Below, piece by piece: positions 9,401 through 18,007 of a stretch of DNA of 30,401 nucleotides (position 1 is the stretch's first letter; each line of letters opens with the position of its first letter). The notes beneath the pieces are model-generated. The model saw nothing but the letters and a program-made list of their open reading frames with translations. It ran no database searches and was not told where the DNA came from. The translations under genes and the position numbers were made by a program. The DNA comes from Nemertoderma westbladi (Eukaryota > Xenacoelomorpha > Nemertodermatida > Nemertodermatidae). The stretch spans positions 1 to 30,401 of the forward strand of contig JAUCBJ010005831.1 of NCBI GenBank assembly GCA_032718475.1, in the 5' to 3' direction.

Positions 9401-12400
9401 AAGCAAAGGCTTGGGTAGCTCTATCAAAAATGGATACCATCTGGAAATCAGATCTCTCCAGGCACCTGAAGACTAAGTTCATTCGAGCCACAGTGGAAAG
9501 TGTACTTTTATATGGTGGTGAGACCTACCTGGACACTGACTAAATCACTTGAACAACGAATTGATGGTTGCTACACATGACTACTAAGGGCAGCCCTAAA
9601 CATTACCTGGAGACAACACATGACAAATGCCGAGCACTATGGTACTATACCACCTGTATCAACCGCTACTACTACTATTAAGATCGGCATGCTGCATTGC
9701 AGCTGCATTTTTAAGAATGATGTGCCGGCTTGTTGACAAAATTGCACCACCACAACTCCCTATCACCCATATGACATTTGCTAGATCATCCGTATCTTCA
9801 AGGCCTTTGTCCTTTAAGATGTGTCTCAAGAAAGACATGGGCTGTCCACCATGATTATTAACTCCATTAGGCTGCCAAAGCACAAGAGTATGCAATGGCT
9901 GGTCCTCACAGCGTAAGCAATGTCCAGAAAAGCGGGGGCGGTATTGTACTAGTGTCGAGCTTGGGGGATCCAAATTGAGACACTTCCAATGTTATATCGT
10001 GTCTGGTTGGAGATATGTGCATTGTACTTGACACAGTGAACCCGGTGTATCTTCTTGTGATTGTGCCATCCAGAGATTTGGTGTCCTCAGCAGTTAGAGC
10101 CCAGCATGGACTCCCATAAAGGAGTACTGGAACTACTGCTGCTCTAAATAATCGGACCTTAAGTTTCCTATTAATTCTATGTGACTTCACTTCCAAATCC
10201 TGGAAAACCCATTCAAGGCTGCCCATGCCTTTCCCTTACGTATTCAAAGGTTCTAACCTGACTTCCGGATCCATGATCCCAGGTAACAGAAGTCGTCCAC
10301 ATGCTCAAGCATACCATCCTTTGAGCTTATGCTCATCCGGTCAGAGACTTGCTGAGGACTTTCAAAGTTAACTGTAAAAATGTTGGTCTTTTTGGAGTTA
10401 ATAAAAAGACCAACACTAGAAGCAGCCTGTTCTAATGTGCAGAGGAGCCGTTAGGCTCCCTCTAGTGATTCTGAGAGTACTCCTAAGGTCATCAGCAAAG
10501 TCTAGATCAGTTAGGTACTTGGCAGGATTTTCTCGACTTCTGGAGCCAGTAGGTGGAGTTACCATCACCCTATCATCATTATGATGGTCTAAGGACATGC
10601 GTAGAACATAGTCAACCAGAATTATGAACAAGAATGGCGCAAGAACCGAAAGACGGACATACTAGAATCCACCAAATAATAAAACTGACATCGGAAATGA
10701 AATCAGCAACCCCGAAAATCCCCATAAATAGAATTTTAGCTCGGTGGTGTGCTTCCTTCATGTCACAAACTGGCGGAGGAGTAGTCTTTTGTAATAATTT
10801 ATTAATTTTTTTAATTTTTTAATGTAATAAAACTAAAATGGTAAGTCTCAATTCGTTAACTTCGTAAATCGCCCAAAACCCACTATCGCCTCACTGCGCT
10901 TTCGTTTAAATTACTTATCTTTAAAAGCAAATTTAACTGGCCTCATTTTGAGAGGCCATTTGCGGTGACCTGTCAGGCCGTACAGTATATTACTACTACT
11001 ACAACTATAATGGGCCTGCTGCATTTACCATACACTCTGATATGATTACTCATTATATTACATATGAGTACTGGTAGGGCGCGAGGTAGGCCTAGGCCTA
11101 GCAGTTGCAGTTCAGTCTGTTTCTCTGCACGTTGGGTCTTGACTCTATCTTGCGCATCTGCGTGATGCAGACCGTGCTGAGCACGTGAACGTGAACTACC
11201 GTTATCTTGAGGCTAATTTTATGCGTCATTTGATGTGTGAATGCTTATTTGTGGTCAAACCGGGCTATTCTGTAGATGTTTTCGGAATAATTTCTGCTCA
11301 GCAGGCAGGAAACCGTATAGCAGTAGTTACCCCAACAGACACAGTCTGTTCTTGTTGTCACTTTGCAGATATGGACCTGATCATAGGCTGCGTGTTTGGG
11401 AAGACACAGACCATTCTGCAGTTCTCCAGTCTACCGTTAGAGGGGCGAAATGTCAGATAGTGAATCATTTTCCCCTTTCGTTATCTTATAATGCTTAGTT
11501 GATACTTGGCAGATGTACCACAGCATAGTCGGCATGTTTGGGGAGGGCGGCGCTGACCAGTGTGCAGTTCTCCAGTCCGCCGCTAGGGGTGAGATGTCAG
11601 AAAGTGAAAACCTTCTCCCAATTTATTATTTATAATGCTTTTTAGTAGCTGATTCTTGGCAGAGGTCTACTACACCATAGTATTCATGTTTGGCGAGGGC
11701 GCTGACAGGTCTGCAGTTCTCCAGTCAGCCGCTAGGGGTGATATATCCGAGAGTGAAAACCTTCTCCCATTTTATTATTTATAATTCTTTTTAGCTGATT
11801 CTTTGCAGAGGTCTACTACACCTTAGGATACGTGTTTGGGAAGGGCGCTGACCTGCCTGCAGTTCTCAAGTCTGCCGCTAGGGGGTAAAATGTCAGAATG
11901 TGAAAAAAAGCATTAATACCTGGCAGAGTTATGTCTACTATACCAATCTCAATCATGATGATGTAATCGACCTCCATTCAGTTGAATAAGATAGCATCGA
12001 TATTTATGCCAACTAACTGCTTATGTTTAAAGCAGAAGAACCCACCTTGAACAATATAGTAACTATTCCGTACAGAGATAGTATTGCGGTAGCGAAAAAC
12101 GAACCCTCTACAACGCGACATATAAAACACAAAGCAATATACGATGTTCCCCCTGCAGATAAATCAAGTATTCCAAACAATATAAAAGAAACACCTGAAA
12201 AATTGAATTATATTTAGTAATAAAGAAAATAGTAAAATAAAGGGTTCACATTTTCGCATAATACTTGTTGTGTTATTGTTATATGAAAATATTGGGGAAT
12301 CTATATCGCTGAATATAATCACATGGTAATATAAATTGAGTTAACGGAGTCAGGCCTACTGCTACATGCCGACTGCATGTTATGTGTATAATTAACACAG

Positions 12401-13781
12401 CAGTCACTACAGTGCTACTGTACTGCTACTGCAGTATATTGAAAGTAATTACATATCCCAGTGTCTCTACCCATCATGTAATGGGGCGAGCCGCGTAGTG
12501 GGGGGGGGGGGGGGGACTTTCATCGCAATCAAAATTCACCCCTCTCCAGGGGCAAATCGACGCTGAGTACACTCAAAAATTTAACTGTAACCTGTTCTAT
12601 TGATATTTATTTATTGTTTTTGTTAGATTAACGTGCGGCTATAACCTGGCAGCCTGGTAAAAATATATCCTTAGTAAAAATAGACTATAAATCTAGTGCC
12701 GACGTAAGGCTTTTTAATTACAGAAGGAGAAAATGGTCATTATCATAATTACCAATTATTTTATTTATGTCTGATATAAAATTTGAAATTAATAAAAATT
12801 ATATATACAATCTGTAACCTATTTTATAAAGGCAACACTATTTCCCTTACTTTGGAGGCCATGTAAGACTAGGTGTGCCTTATTAGCCCCAGGAGTATAA
12901 TTATTACTGGTTGAATGCTTATAACGGCGGGGTAGCCCAGTTGGTTGAGCGCCGAACCTGCAATCTATTGGTTGTAGGTTCAGCCCCGCCAGGGACCACT
13001 GAGCCATTCGTCCTTAAAATGAGGACCATTTGAATAACTAGAAGGAAACAAAACTTTGGATAGTAGTAATGCCCATCTCTTACCTTCGGTAGTTAGCAGC
13101 CTTAAGGTAGCCGAATTTTTTTTTCAACGCTAATAATTAGTCGGTTAATCTTTGATGAAAAATGGAACCAACCTTGGTACAAATGTAGCTTATAAATAAT
13201 TTAGAAAGTCCACACACACACAGACAGACTTATACGGTTACTCTATCAGTCGCTAGGGGGCGAATGACTAGGTTCACTATTTGGACCTCTACCTTCACAA
13301 AGGCTCAGCTGGACTTGCGTGTGTGCGACAACCTACGTGTTTGCATTGCATCGATTTACGAACCTGAACCCATAAAGGCAACAACATTGGCGAATTTTAA
13401 TCCGATTCGAGCGGCAACACCCCCGACGACGAAATAGAAGACGACCCGAGAGCCAGCGAATACACCGAAGAAAAGGCCAATGAGAGATTCATTGAATCCC
13501 TTGTGTGCAGCCCGGGGTGGGAAAAAAGCAGCAGGAAGTGAGTAGTTAATACCAACAGTAAAGTGCAGAATACAAAATGCAATGAGTATTGTGCAACGGT
13601 GTCGTATTATGCAAGAAAATGGGTTCATTGCAGGAGGTAGTTGTTTTTCTGATTGCGGGTTAGACTGATAGTAAGACAGATCGTGTCCAATTATTTTTTC
13701 ATCTTTGACTTCTTTTATTGATGTGAAGTCGGTCTCCTTGGGTAATACAGGTATTGATTCGCTTGAGAGTTCGTAGACCAT
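5503..13781 (-). CDS. SLC18B1: MFS transporter, SLC18B1-like (vesicular polyamine transporter type), three exons
   Basis: Joined on the minus strand as 13781-13364, 12194-12046 and 6465-5503 (1530 nt, 509 aa). Both introns are GT-AG with matching phases (1, then 0). The N-terminal 60 residues are polar. Membrane helices follow from about residue 62 (CTILIAFCILHF), with the SLC18B1-like segment AAFFPPRAAHKG before helix 2, FGILD in the helix 3 region, and RAIALSLIANSYQVGVLIGP (from about 192) matching the helix 4-5 MFS motif with its GP pair. A charged loop (SEKKPKCKH) separates the two six-helix halves. GPFPPLNIPQQLW near residue 340 is shared with the family, and the tail is polar. Human SLC18B1 is about 456 aa and moves polyamines into vesicles by proton exchange; substrate here is inferred. 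The start is the first ATG that leaves a cytosolic N-terminus. Intron 2 carries about 3 kb of transposons, yet the frame is intact. Confidence 0.82.
6466..7826. other. Transporter intron 2, downstream part; no gene
   Basis: Intronic AT-rich DNA. Near 7190-7270 it has two similar words built on TTTGTATGTTTGTA and TTTGTCTGTTTGTA beside a TATATA stretch, the look of an old unclassified repeat. None of the short ORFs here resembles a protein. Confidence 0.4.
7920..9665 (+). mobile_element. LINE family 2 fragment: linker plus reverse transcriptase (copy E)
   Basis: A 5'-truncated LINE ORF2. Frame one (about 7936-8410) is the linker ahead of the RT, with WQTVNEVSGRKS near 8290-8325. A frameshift near 8405 leads to the frame running to 9543: NNKASGLDEIPAEVW near 8465, NYRGICLL near 8640, QNGFRPSRST near 8745, TFVDFKKAFDSIHRGK (palm motif A) near 8830-8875, GVLQGDTLAP (motif B) near 9008-9040, DFADDIALLS (motif C) near 9158-9186, and YLGSWIESS with the IWKSDL thumb region. 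After 9541 it continues degraded (LEQRIDG, then TWRQHMTNAE) until copy B interrupts it at 9666. The RT core is nearly intact, so it is one of the younger copies. No endonuclease is left. Confidence 0.87.
9666..10643 (-). mobile_element. LINE family 1, 3' end (copy B), nested in copy E
   Basis: On the minus strand it runs from the RT palm (YLTDLDFADDL near 10480-10520) to the C-terminal region (RLFRAAVVPVLLYG, then CWALTAEDTKSLDG, near 10075-10160). It ends in a short TAG/TAC-repeat tail at 9666-9680. AACCG lies just outside both ends (9661-9665 and 10644-10648), a probable 5-bp target duplication. The 3' 100 bp matches the end of the copy at 22897. Several frameshifts disable it. Confidence 0.8.
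10649..11374. other. Intron 2: residue of the inverted-repeat element and unassigned DNA
   Basis: From 10649 to 10980 is non-coding sequence plus the right inverted repeat. At 10987-11022 a short piece reads, on the minus strand, AATGCAGCAGGCCCATTATA followed by a GTAGTAGTAG tail, resembling the extreme 3' end of LINE family 1. The rest to 11374 has ORFs without recognisable content and CpG/GC-richer patches such as AGGCCTAGGCCTA near 11088. Confidence 0.45.
11375..11945. repeat. Tandem array, about four units of ~147 bp, with CTCF-like cores
   Basis: Four successive units share the same order of blocks: GTGTTTGGGAAGG, GCGCTGAC, CTGCAGTTCTCCAGTC, CCGCTAGGGG, ATGTCAGA, CTTCTCCCATTTTATTATTT and ATTCTTGGCAGAGGTCTACTACACC. 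The CCGYTAGRGGG core starts at 11434, 11580, 11729 and 11875, giving a period of 146-149 bp. The units differ by substitutions and small indels, so the array is not recent. It lies in intron 2, about 100 bp downstream in gene sense from transporter exon 2. Confidence 0.8.
12046..12194 (-). CDS. SLC18B1: SLC18B1-like transporter, exon 2 (149 bp)
   Basis: The exon is bounded on the minus strand by a T-rich tract ending TTTTTCAG and by the donor GTGGGT after the lysine codon AAG. In the phase set by exon 1 it reads GVSFILFGILDL, then SYIALCFICRVVEGSF, which lines up with helices 3-4 of SLC18B1 (human pattern: ILFGMLD, then IAMCFLVRIMD). It ends exactly in phase 0, as exon 3 requires. It is too short to stand out as an ORF; the join is what identifies it. 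Confidence 0.85.
12500..12515. repeat. Poly(G) tract, 16 bases
   Basis: Uninterrupted run of G within transporter intron 1, after GCCGCGTAGT. Confidence 0.85.
12925..13130 (+). mobile_element. tRNA-derived SINE
   Basis: The head carries an RNA polymerase III A box (TAGCCCAGTTGG, 12933-12944) and a B box with one mismatch (GGTTCAGCCCC, 12977-12987) at tRNA-like spacing. GGCGGGG at the front and CCCCGCC after the B box look like acceptor-stem ends, but the T-stem does not pair properly, so this is not a functional tRNA. A tRNA-unrelated body follows (GCCCATCTCTTACCTTCGG near 13071), ending near a T-run at about 13118-13126. The 3' limit is approximate. Confidence 0.65.
13364..13781 (-). CDS. 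SLC18B1: SLC18B1-like transporter, exon 1
   Basis: Encodes residues 1-139 plus one base of codon 140: a cytosolic N-terminus, helix 1 and helix 2. It ends FMGS-g at the donor GTTCGTAAA (minus strand). The frame stays open upstream to about 13904 but has no earlier ATG that I can support, so the ATG at 13781 is taken as the start. Confidence 0.8.
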
Positions 13782-14396
13782 TTTAGAGATTAATCTGACG
13801 TTTTGACCGCATTTGAAACACCTTTGTGCGCGGGTGATTAATTGAGGTGAGTTCCTTGTTACCCCGTATTCAATTGTTTCTATAGCCAAGCAATTTTGGA
13901 GCACCGTCCCAATTGAAAAAGGCAGGAGAAAGGTGAGAAAACCAGCAGCATTGGCGATGGTTTTATGCGATGCAACAATGATTTATTATCTAAGTTTACA
14001 AATGTATTAAATATCTATACAATTTAATAAAGATTAATATAATATCAGTTTGCGTCCTTTTTATTTTAAATCGGGAATAATTATTTATCCGGTGAAATCC
14101 ACTTAATTCCGGAATTGCGGTTGTAGAATCAAAAGGATCAAATTAATTCCCTCGGGAAAACTGGTTGGGTCCGGTTAAATAATTACCTTGACTTGCTTGG
14201 GTCCAATAAAACATACAACCATGCGTATAGATTTATATCTGTGGACCTTTGTTCTTATAAAATAATCATCCCTTATTCCCATCCCTCTTGTTAAACATGT
14301 AATCCACGTCTCAATCACGAGACGCTCTGACACAAAGGGCATTCCAATTCTGAGAATAAAATAGAAAACTTTATAAAATAAATATAAATAAATACA
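13782..14396. other. Upstream of the transporter gene; no gene
   Basis: The region holds the likely 5' UTR and promoter of the minus-strand transporter. The exon 1 frame stays open to about 13904 without an ATG. No clear TATA box or other element could be assigned, and the rest is AT-rich. Confidence 0.4.
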
Positions 14397-15560
14397 TTAA
14401 ACTGCCTTAAACTGCCTTAAAATATGTTTAAATTTATAAATAACTACAGAAAAATATATGTATAATTTATAAAGCGCCTTTCTAAGCACTATTTCAAGGC
14501 ACTGTGAATGTGTGGTATGTACTGCATGAACTGTAATTTGTACCGGTAGGTATTTTTTATAAAAACTGGCTAAAAACACTAAAAACAAAAGTAAAAACAC
14601 AATGAAGTAAAAGGTTAGAACTATTTTAAAAAATGGCTTCAGCAATATTCCTGTACATAATATTAAGTTTTCAGTTTTTCTTTAAAAATACCAAGGGTAC
14701 TGGCCAGGCGTATATCGTTGGGTAGGGAATTCCAAATGCGAGGTGCCGCGACAGAGAACGCGCGTCTTCCATAGCTCTCAAGGTTGTATCGGGGTACAAC
14801 CAATAATCCCTCACCGCCCGAACGTAAGTCCCTCCCGGGTGTACATCGCTTGAGCAGTTCGCAGAGTAGCCCGGCGCGGTACCGTTCCAGCACTTGTATG
14901 TCAACATAGCCAATTTATATTCAATACGCCTATTAATTGGGAGCCAAGTGGAGGCGTTTCAGTACTGGGGTTATGTGCTCGCGCTTTCTAATACCTCTCT
15001 AACATTCGCGCTGCTGAGTTCTGCACATATTGTAATTTCTTAATGAATTTTCCAGGCAAACCATAATAGAGTGAATTATTGTTGTCCAATTTACTTGTTA
15101 TAAATGTATTACTATTTCCAATTTACATCTAGATAAATGTCGCTATAATTTTAGAAAGGTTGCGTAGATGGAAGAAGGCGTCTCTAACTCGTTGATATCT
15201 GATTTTTGAATGTTAGGTGAGAGTCAAAGAGGAAGCCAATATTACGAGCATTATCAGTACATGATATGCTATCATTTTCAATTTGCACGCTAAGGGTACC
15301 TGCTTGCTGACCAAAACGTGACTGTAAGAGTTAAGTGTGTAAGAATTTTTCGTAGTTCATTTTTAACATATGATATTTCATCCATTGTTTTATGTCGCGG
15401 AGACAATTTTCCGTTACCATTACAGCAGCCGTAGAATTAATAGGTTTAAACGAAATATAAAGCCGTGTGTCATCAGCGTATAAATGATATGAAAGACTAT
15501 GTTTTCTAATGACCTCATAAGAGATGTAATATAGTCGTTCAAAAACATGAAAAGGTGAGG
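14397..15560 (-). mobile_element. L2/CR1-like LINE, RT C-terminal half and 3' UTR
   Basis: On the minus strand, in broken frames, it reads YADDTRLYISF near 15440-15480 (RT catalytic motif), then IKQWM, ARNIGFLFDSHL near 15215-15260, NNSLYYGLPGKFIKKLQYVQ and SAARMLE near 15000-15090, and RAFSVAAPRIWNSLP near 14715-14770 followed by FKEKLKT. This order and wording are characteristic of the C-terminus of L2/CR1-clade LINEs. The 3' UTR (about 14650 to 14397) includes a GTGCCTTGAAATAGTGCTTAG / GGCGCTTTATAAAT stretch. It ends with the repeated word TTAAGGCAGTTTAAGGCAGT. It is 5'-truncated and inactive. Confidence 0.85.
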
Positions 15561-18007
15561 TACGGTGAAAACTCCCACAAATTTAATTATAACTTATGTT
15601 GGGAACAGCTTGGCAAAGTCGGCAATGCCATTTACAGTAATTTACATATTAATATCCATCAACACCACAGGCTATAATTGTCTTAAGAAGCTGCAACAGT
15701 TTCTACCTGTGTTATTACATGACTTTGAGCACTGCGGTCGACACACGATGTATAATGGACAGTAAGAAATATCAGACCGATTCCCCAAAGTAATAAATAA
15801 TATCCAAACATTGTACTGTTTTTTTTTGTTTGTTATCAAAACGTGTACATATTGTTGTTGTGTTATCATTACTTTTCATAACTATTAATATATTACTGGG
15901 TATGGGGAAGAACATCACTAAGCACCATTTGTCAAATATAAAGCCCATGAAATCCCATCATCAACATTCAATGGTTTAGTCAATTCGCTTTGGTATTACA
16001 AAAAAGATGAATAGCCTAAAAAAAGCCCCCTATTGAGAAAAGGGTTTCCGTTTTCAACTTTAGTATTTTAAATGTTTGTCGACAAAAATATAATTTTTAC
16101 TTATATGCTTTTTTTGCTTCATAAAACTAATATGTTTACATATTGTCTGTATATTATTATAAAAGTAATTGTGTATTTTGCTGTGTCATATTCAAAGTTA
16201 GACGCCGTTAGGTAATGTATAACATGATGCTACTTCTATACAATAACTCATCATTATCTTATGTGGCTCGATCCACATGGAATTACCACACCGTAAAACA
16301 TTTCTAGGAATACACGCCCACCATGTGCGCGCCAAATTAGTTAATTAATTGTTACGTAATTGGACGACCATATGTTTTAGAGAATACCCACGCGTTTATA
16401 TAGCATGCGCTTAGCTATAAACGACAGTCAATGACTCAAAATAGTGAAAGTAAAACTGTAAAAAAATAGTAAACATAGAGAAACGGTTTAGCACAATTGC
16501 CGAATTTTGCAAAATTAAATCATAAAACGGTAAAGTTATAAATTATTTATAATATCGAATATATAGTCGACCATATATTTATTCGATTGTTTAGTTACAC
16601 CTCAATTCAGTCACCAGCGTTATAGCAAAGCCATTAGCCAACATTCTATATGCAAAATGTATTCTGCCGGAGTCTTATGTCTTTCGTTATGTTAGAGTAG
16701 GGTTAGGTAGGCCTACCGGTAGTAAAATAAAAGGTTAAAAACCGTAATGATACGTGAAACGAACATTGCAGAGTCGGATTTGGGTAGGTGAATTCATTAA
16801 GAAATTGATTTCTTTGATTCGCGGAAACTGGTGATGACATTGATATTGGTGTTCTGAAGAGGCAGTATGTAATATTATGTCATATGTCATATTTTATTAA
16901 TAGTAATGGGGCCAACTGCTCGCAGTAGACATTAATTATGGCCAGTAGTGTTGATGGTTGACAGTTTGGCAGAAAACTCAGCATTGCGCAAATGGAAATG
17001 ACTGTATGCCATTAGCCAGTTGTCCGGTAAGATTGAGTAGTAACTCCGATCTGTACTGCCATAACGGTAGTCCTTCCTGTGCTGTGACTGCGGAGGAAAC
17101 AAAATACCAAATTCTTAATCATAGTTCAAACTTTTGGATAAACCACTGTTTAATGCATGTTCGAAATTTGTGGCGCGAAATTTAATGATTCGTTGTTTAT
17201 GTATTTTTGATTATTGATAGTAACAATGTGTTGGCAAGCTGTATTTTGTGTCGTTTGTGTATTTTGCTGTATTTCTGTAGACCCCTAGATCCCTTCCTAT
17301 AATAAATTTATGTATTTTAAATGAGCTAATTTCTCAAGTTAAGTATCGGAGGGCGTAGCTTGGAGTATGAAAGCTTGAATCATTCGGACCTTCGTCATGG
17401 GAAGATAAACAACTGATGTTTTATTGCCTTTGTCTCTTGTCATTTAAAATTTTTATATCTGAAATAATGTCTAAACCTTTTTGTGTATATTTTAAAAAAT
17501 ACGTAAAATTATGCATTTGTTTAAGTTCATCGCTGTATGGTGCTAAGTGTAGTGTATAAATACAATGTGGCCATACGACCGAATGAAAAAATATAAAATA
17601 GGGGTAGGGCGTGATCCTGTACTGTACCCCTGAGAGACAGAAGTGCAGCATGGCCCTATCCATATCCGGGAGAAACAAGCCGAAGCGTGACCCCGTGACC
17701 TGGGAAGAATGATTGAAGAGCAGCGTTGCCAAAAGAGGAAAGTAAGTAAGTGATTTTATGACAGTATTTAGTAATCTTATCAGAAATCCCATAGGCTTTA
17801 AAATATTTGAACTTAGCAGCCAGCTGGAACCAATTTAATTCTACTGTATAATTGTCTGGTGGGCTGTTTTCTGTTTACACCTCACCTGTCAAAGTTGTTT
17901 CCTAATCTTAGTACCTCTCTAACATAATAAATCTCAACGTTGTTGGTGCTGTTAAAATTTATGTTAATTATTAATATCCAATCATAAAAACTTAGAAAAA
18001 TTAACTT
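15561..18007. other. Intergenic DNA upstream of the hydroxylase gene
   Basis: This is about 2.4 kb of AT-rich sequence with no recognisable exon or mobile element. ORFs near 16958-17185 (plus) and 17421-17792 (minus) do not resemble known proteins. The hydroxylase promoter should lie in the distal part, but no TATA box or initiator can be assigned with confidence. An in-frame TAA just before the ATG at 18008 bounds the coding region. Confidence 0.45.

Larger units (their letters stand above)
7827..10980. mobile_element. TA-flanked element with ~42-bp terminal inverted repeats, filled with nested LINEs
   Basis: The left end starts CGGCCTGACAGGTCACC, and the right end (10944-10980 and inward) is its reverse complement. 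The match runs over about 42 bp with roughly four mismatches. Each arm also contains its own small AGGCC hairpin. A TA dinucleotide sits directly outside both ends (7825-7826 and 10981-10982), as in Tc1/mariner-like insertions. No transposase was seen. What lies between the arms is a plus-strand LINE fragment and, within it, a minus-strand LINE copy. This suggests a small non-autonomous element of a few hundred bp that later received LINE insertions. Superfamily assignment is inference. Confidence 0.6.
12195..13363. other. Transporter intron 1
   Basis: Non-coding apart from the SINE below. It contains a 16-G run at 12500-12515, a CA-rich stretch with CACACACACAGACAGAC near 13210-13230, and an isolated GTCGCTAGGGGGCGAA word at 13249-13264 that resembles the cores of the 11375-11945 array. 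Confidence 0.6.

Noticed and set aside
8302-9543. Host reverse transcriptase or telomerase-type gene
   Set aside because: Motif order and wording are those of a LINE ORF2; the copy is truncated at both ends and frameshifted.
11185-11498. Two overlapping plus-strand ORFs
   Set aside because: They run into the tandem array, have no known motif and lie inside a transporter intron on the opposite strand.
11375-11945. CRISPR-like array
   Set aside because: Units of ~147 bp repeat along their whole length without unique spacers, and the host is eukaryotic.
12023-12217. 64-codon plus-strand ORF
   Set aside because: It is antisense to transporter exon 2, which explains why the stretch is open.
12925-12995. 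Possible functional tRNA gene
   Set aside because: The A box is good and the ends look complementary, but the B box has a mismatch and the T-stem does not pair; a SINE body follows. Better read as a SINE head.
17421-17792. 123-codon minus-strand ORF
   Set aside because: No recognisable domain, no supporting splice context, AT-rich composition; likely chance.
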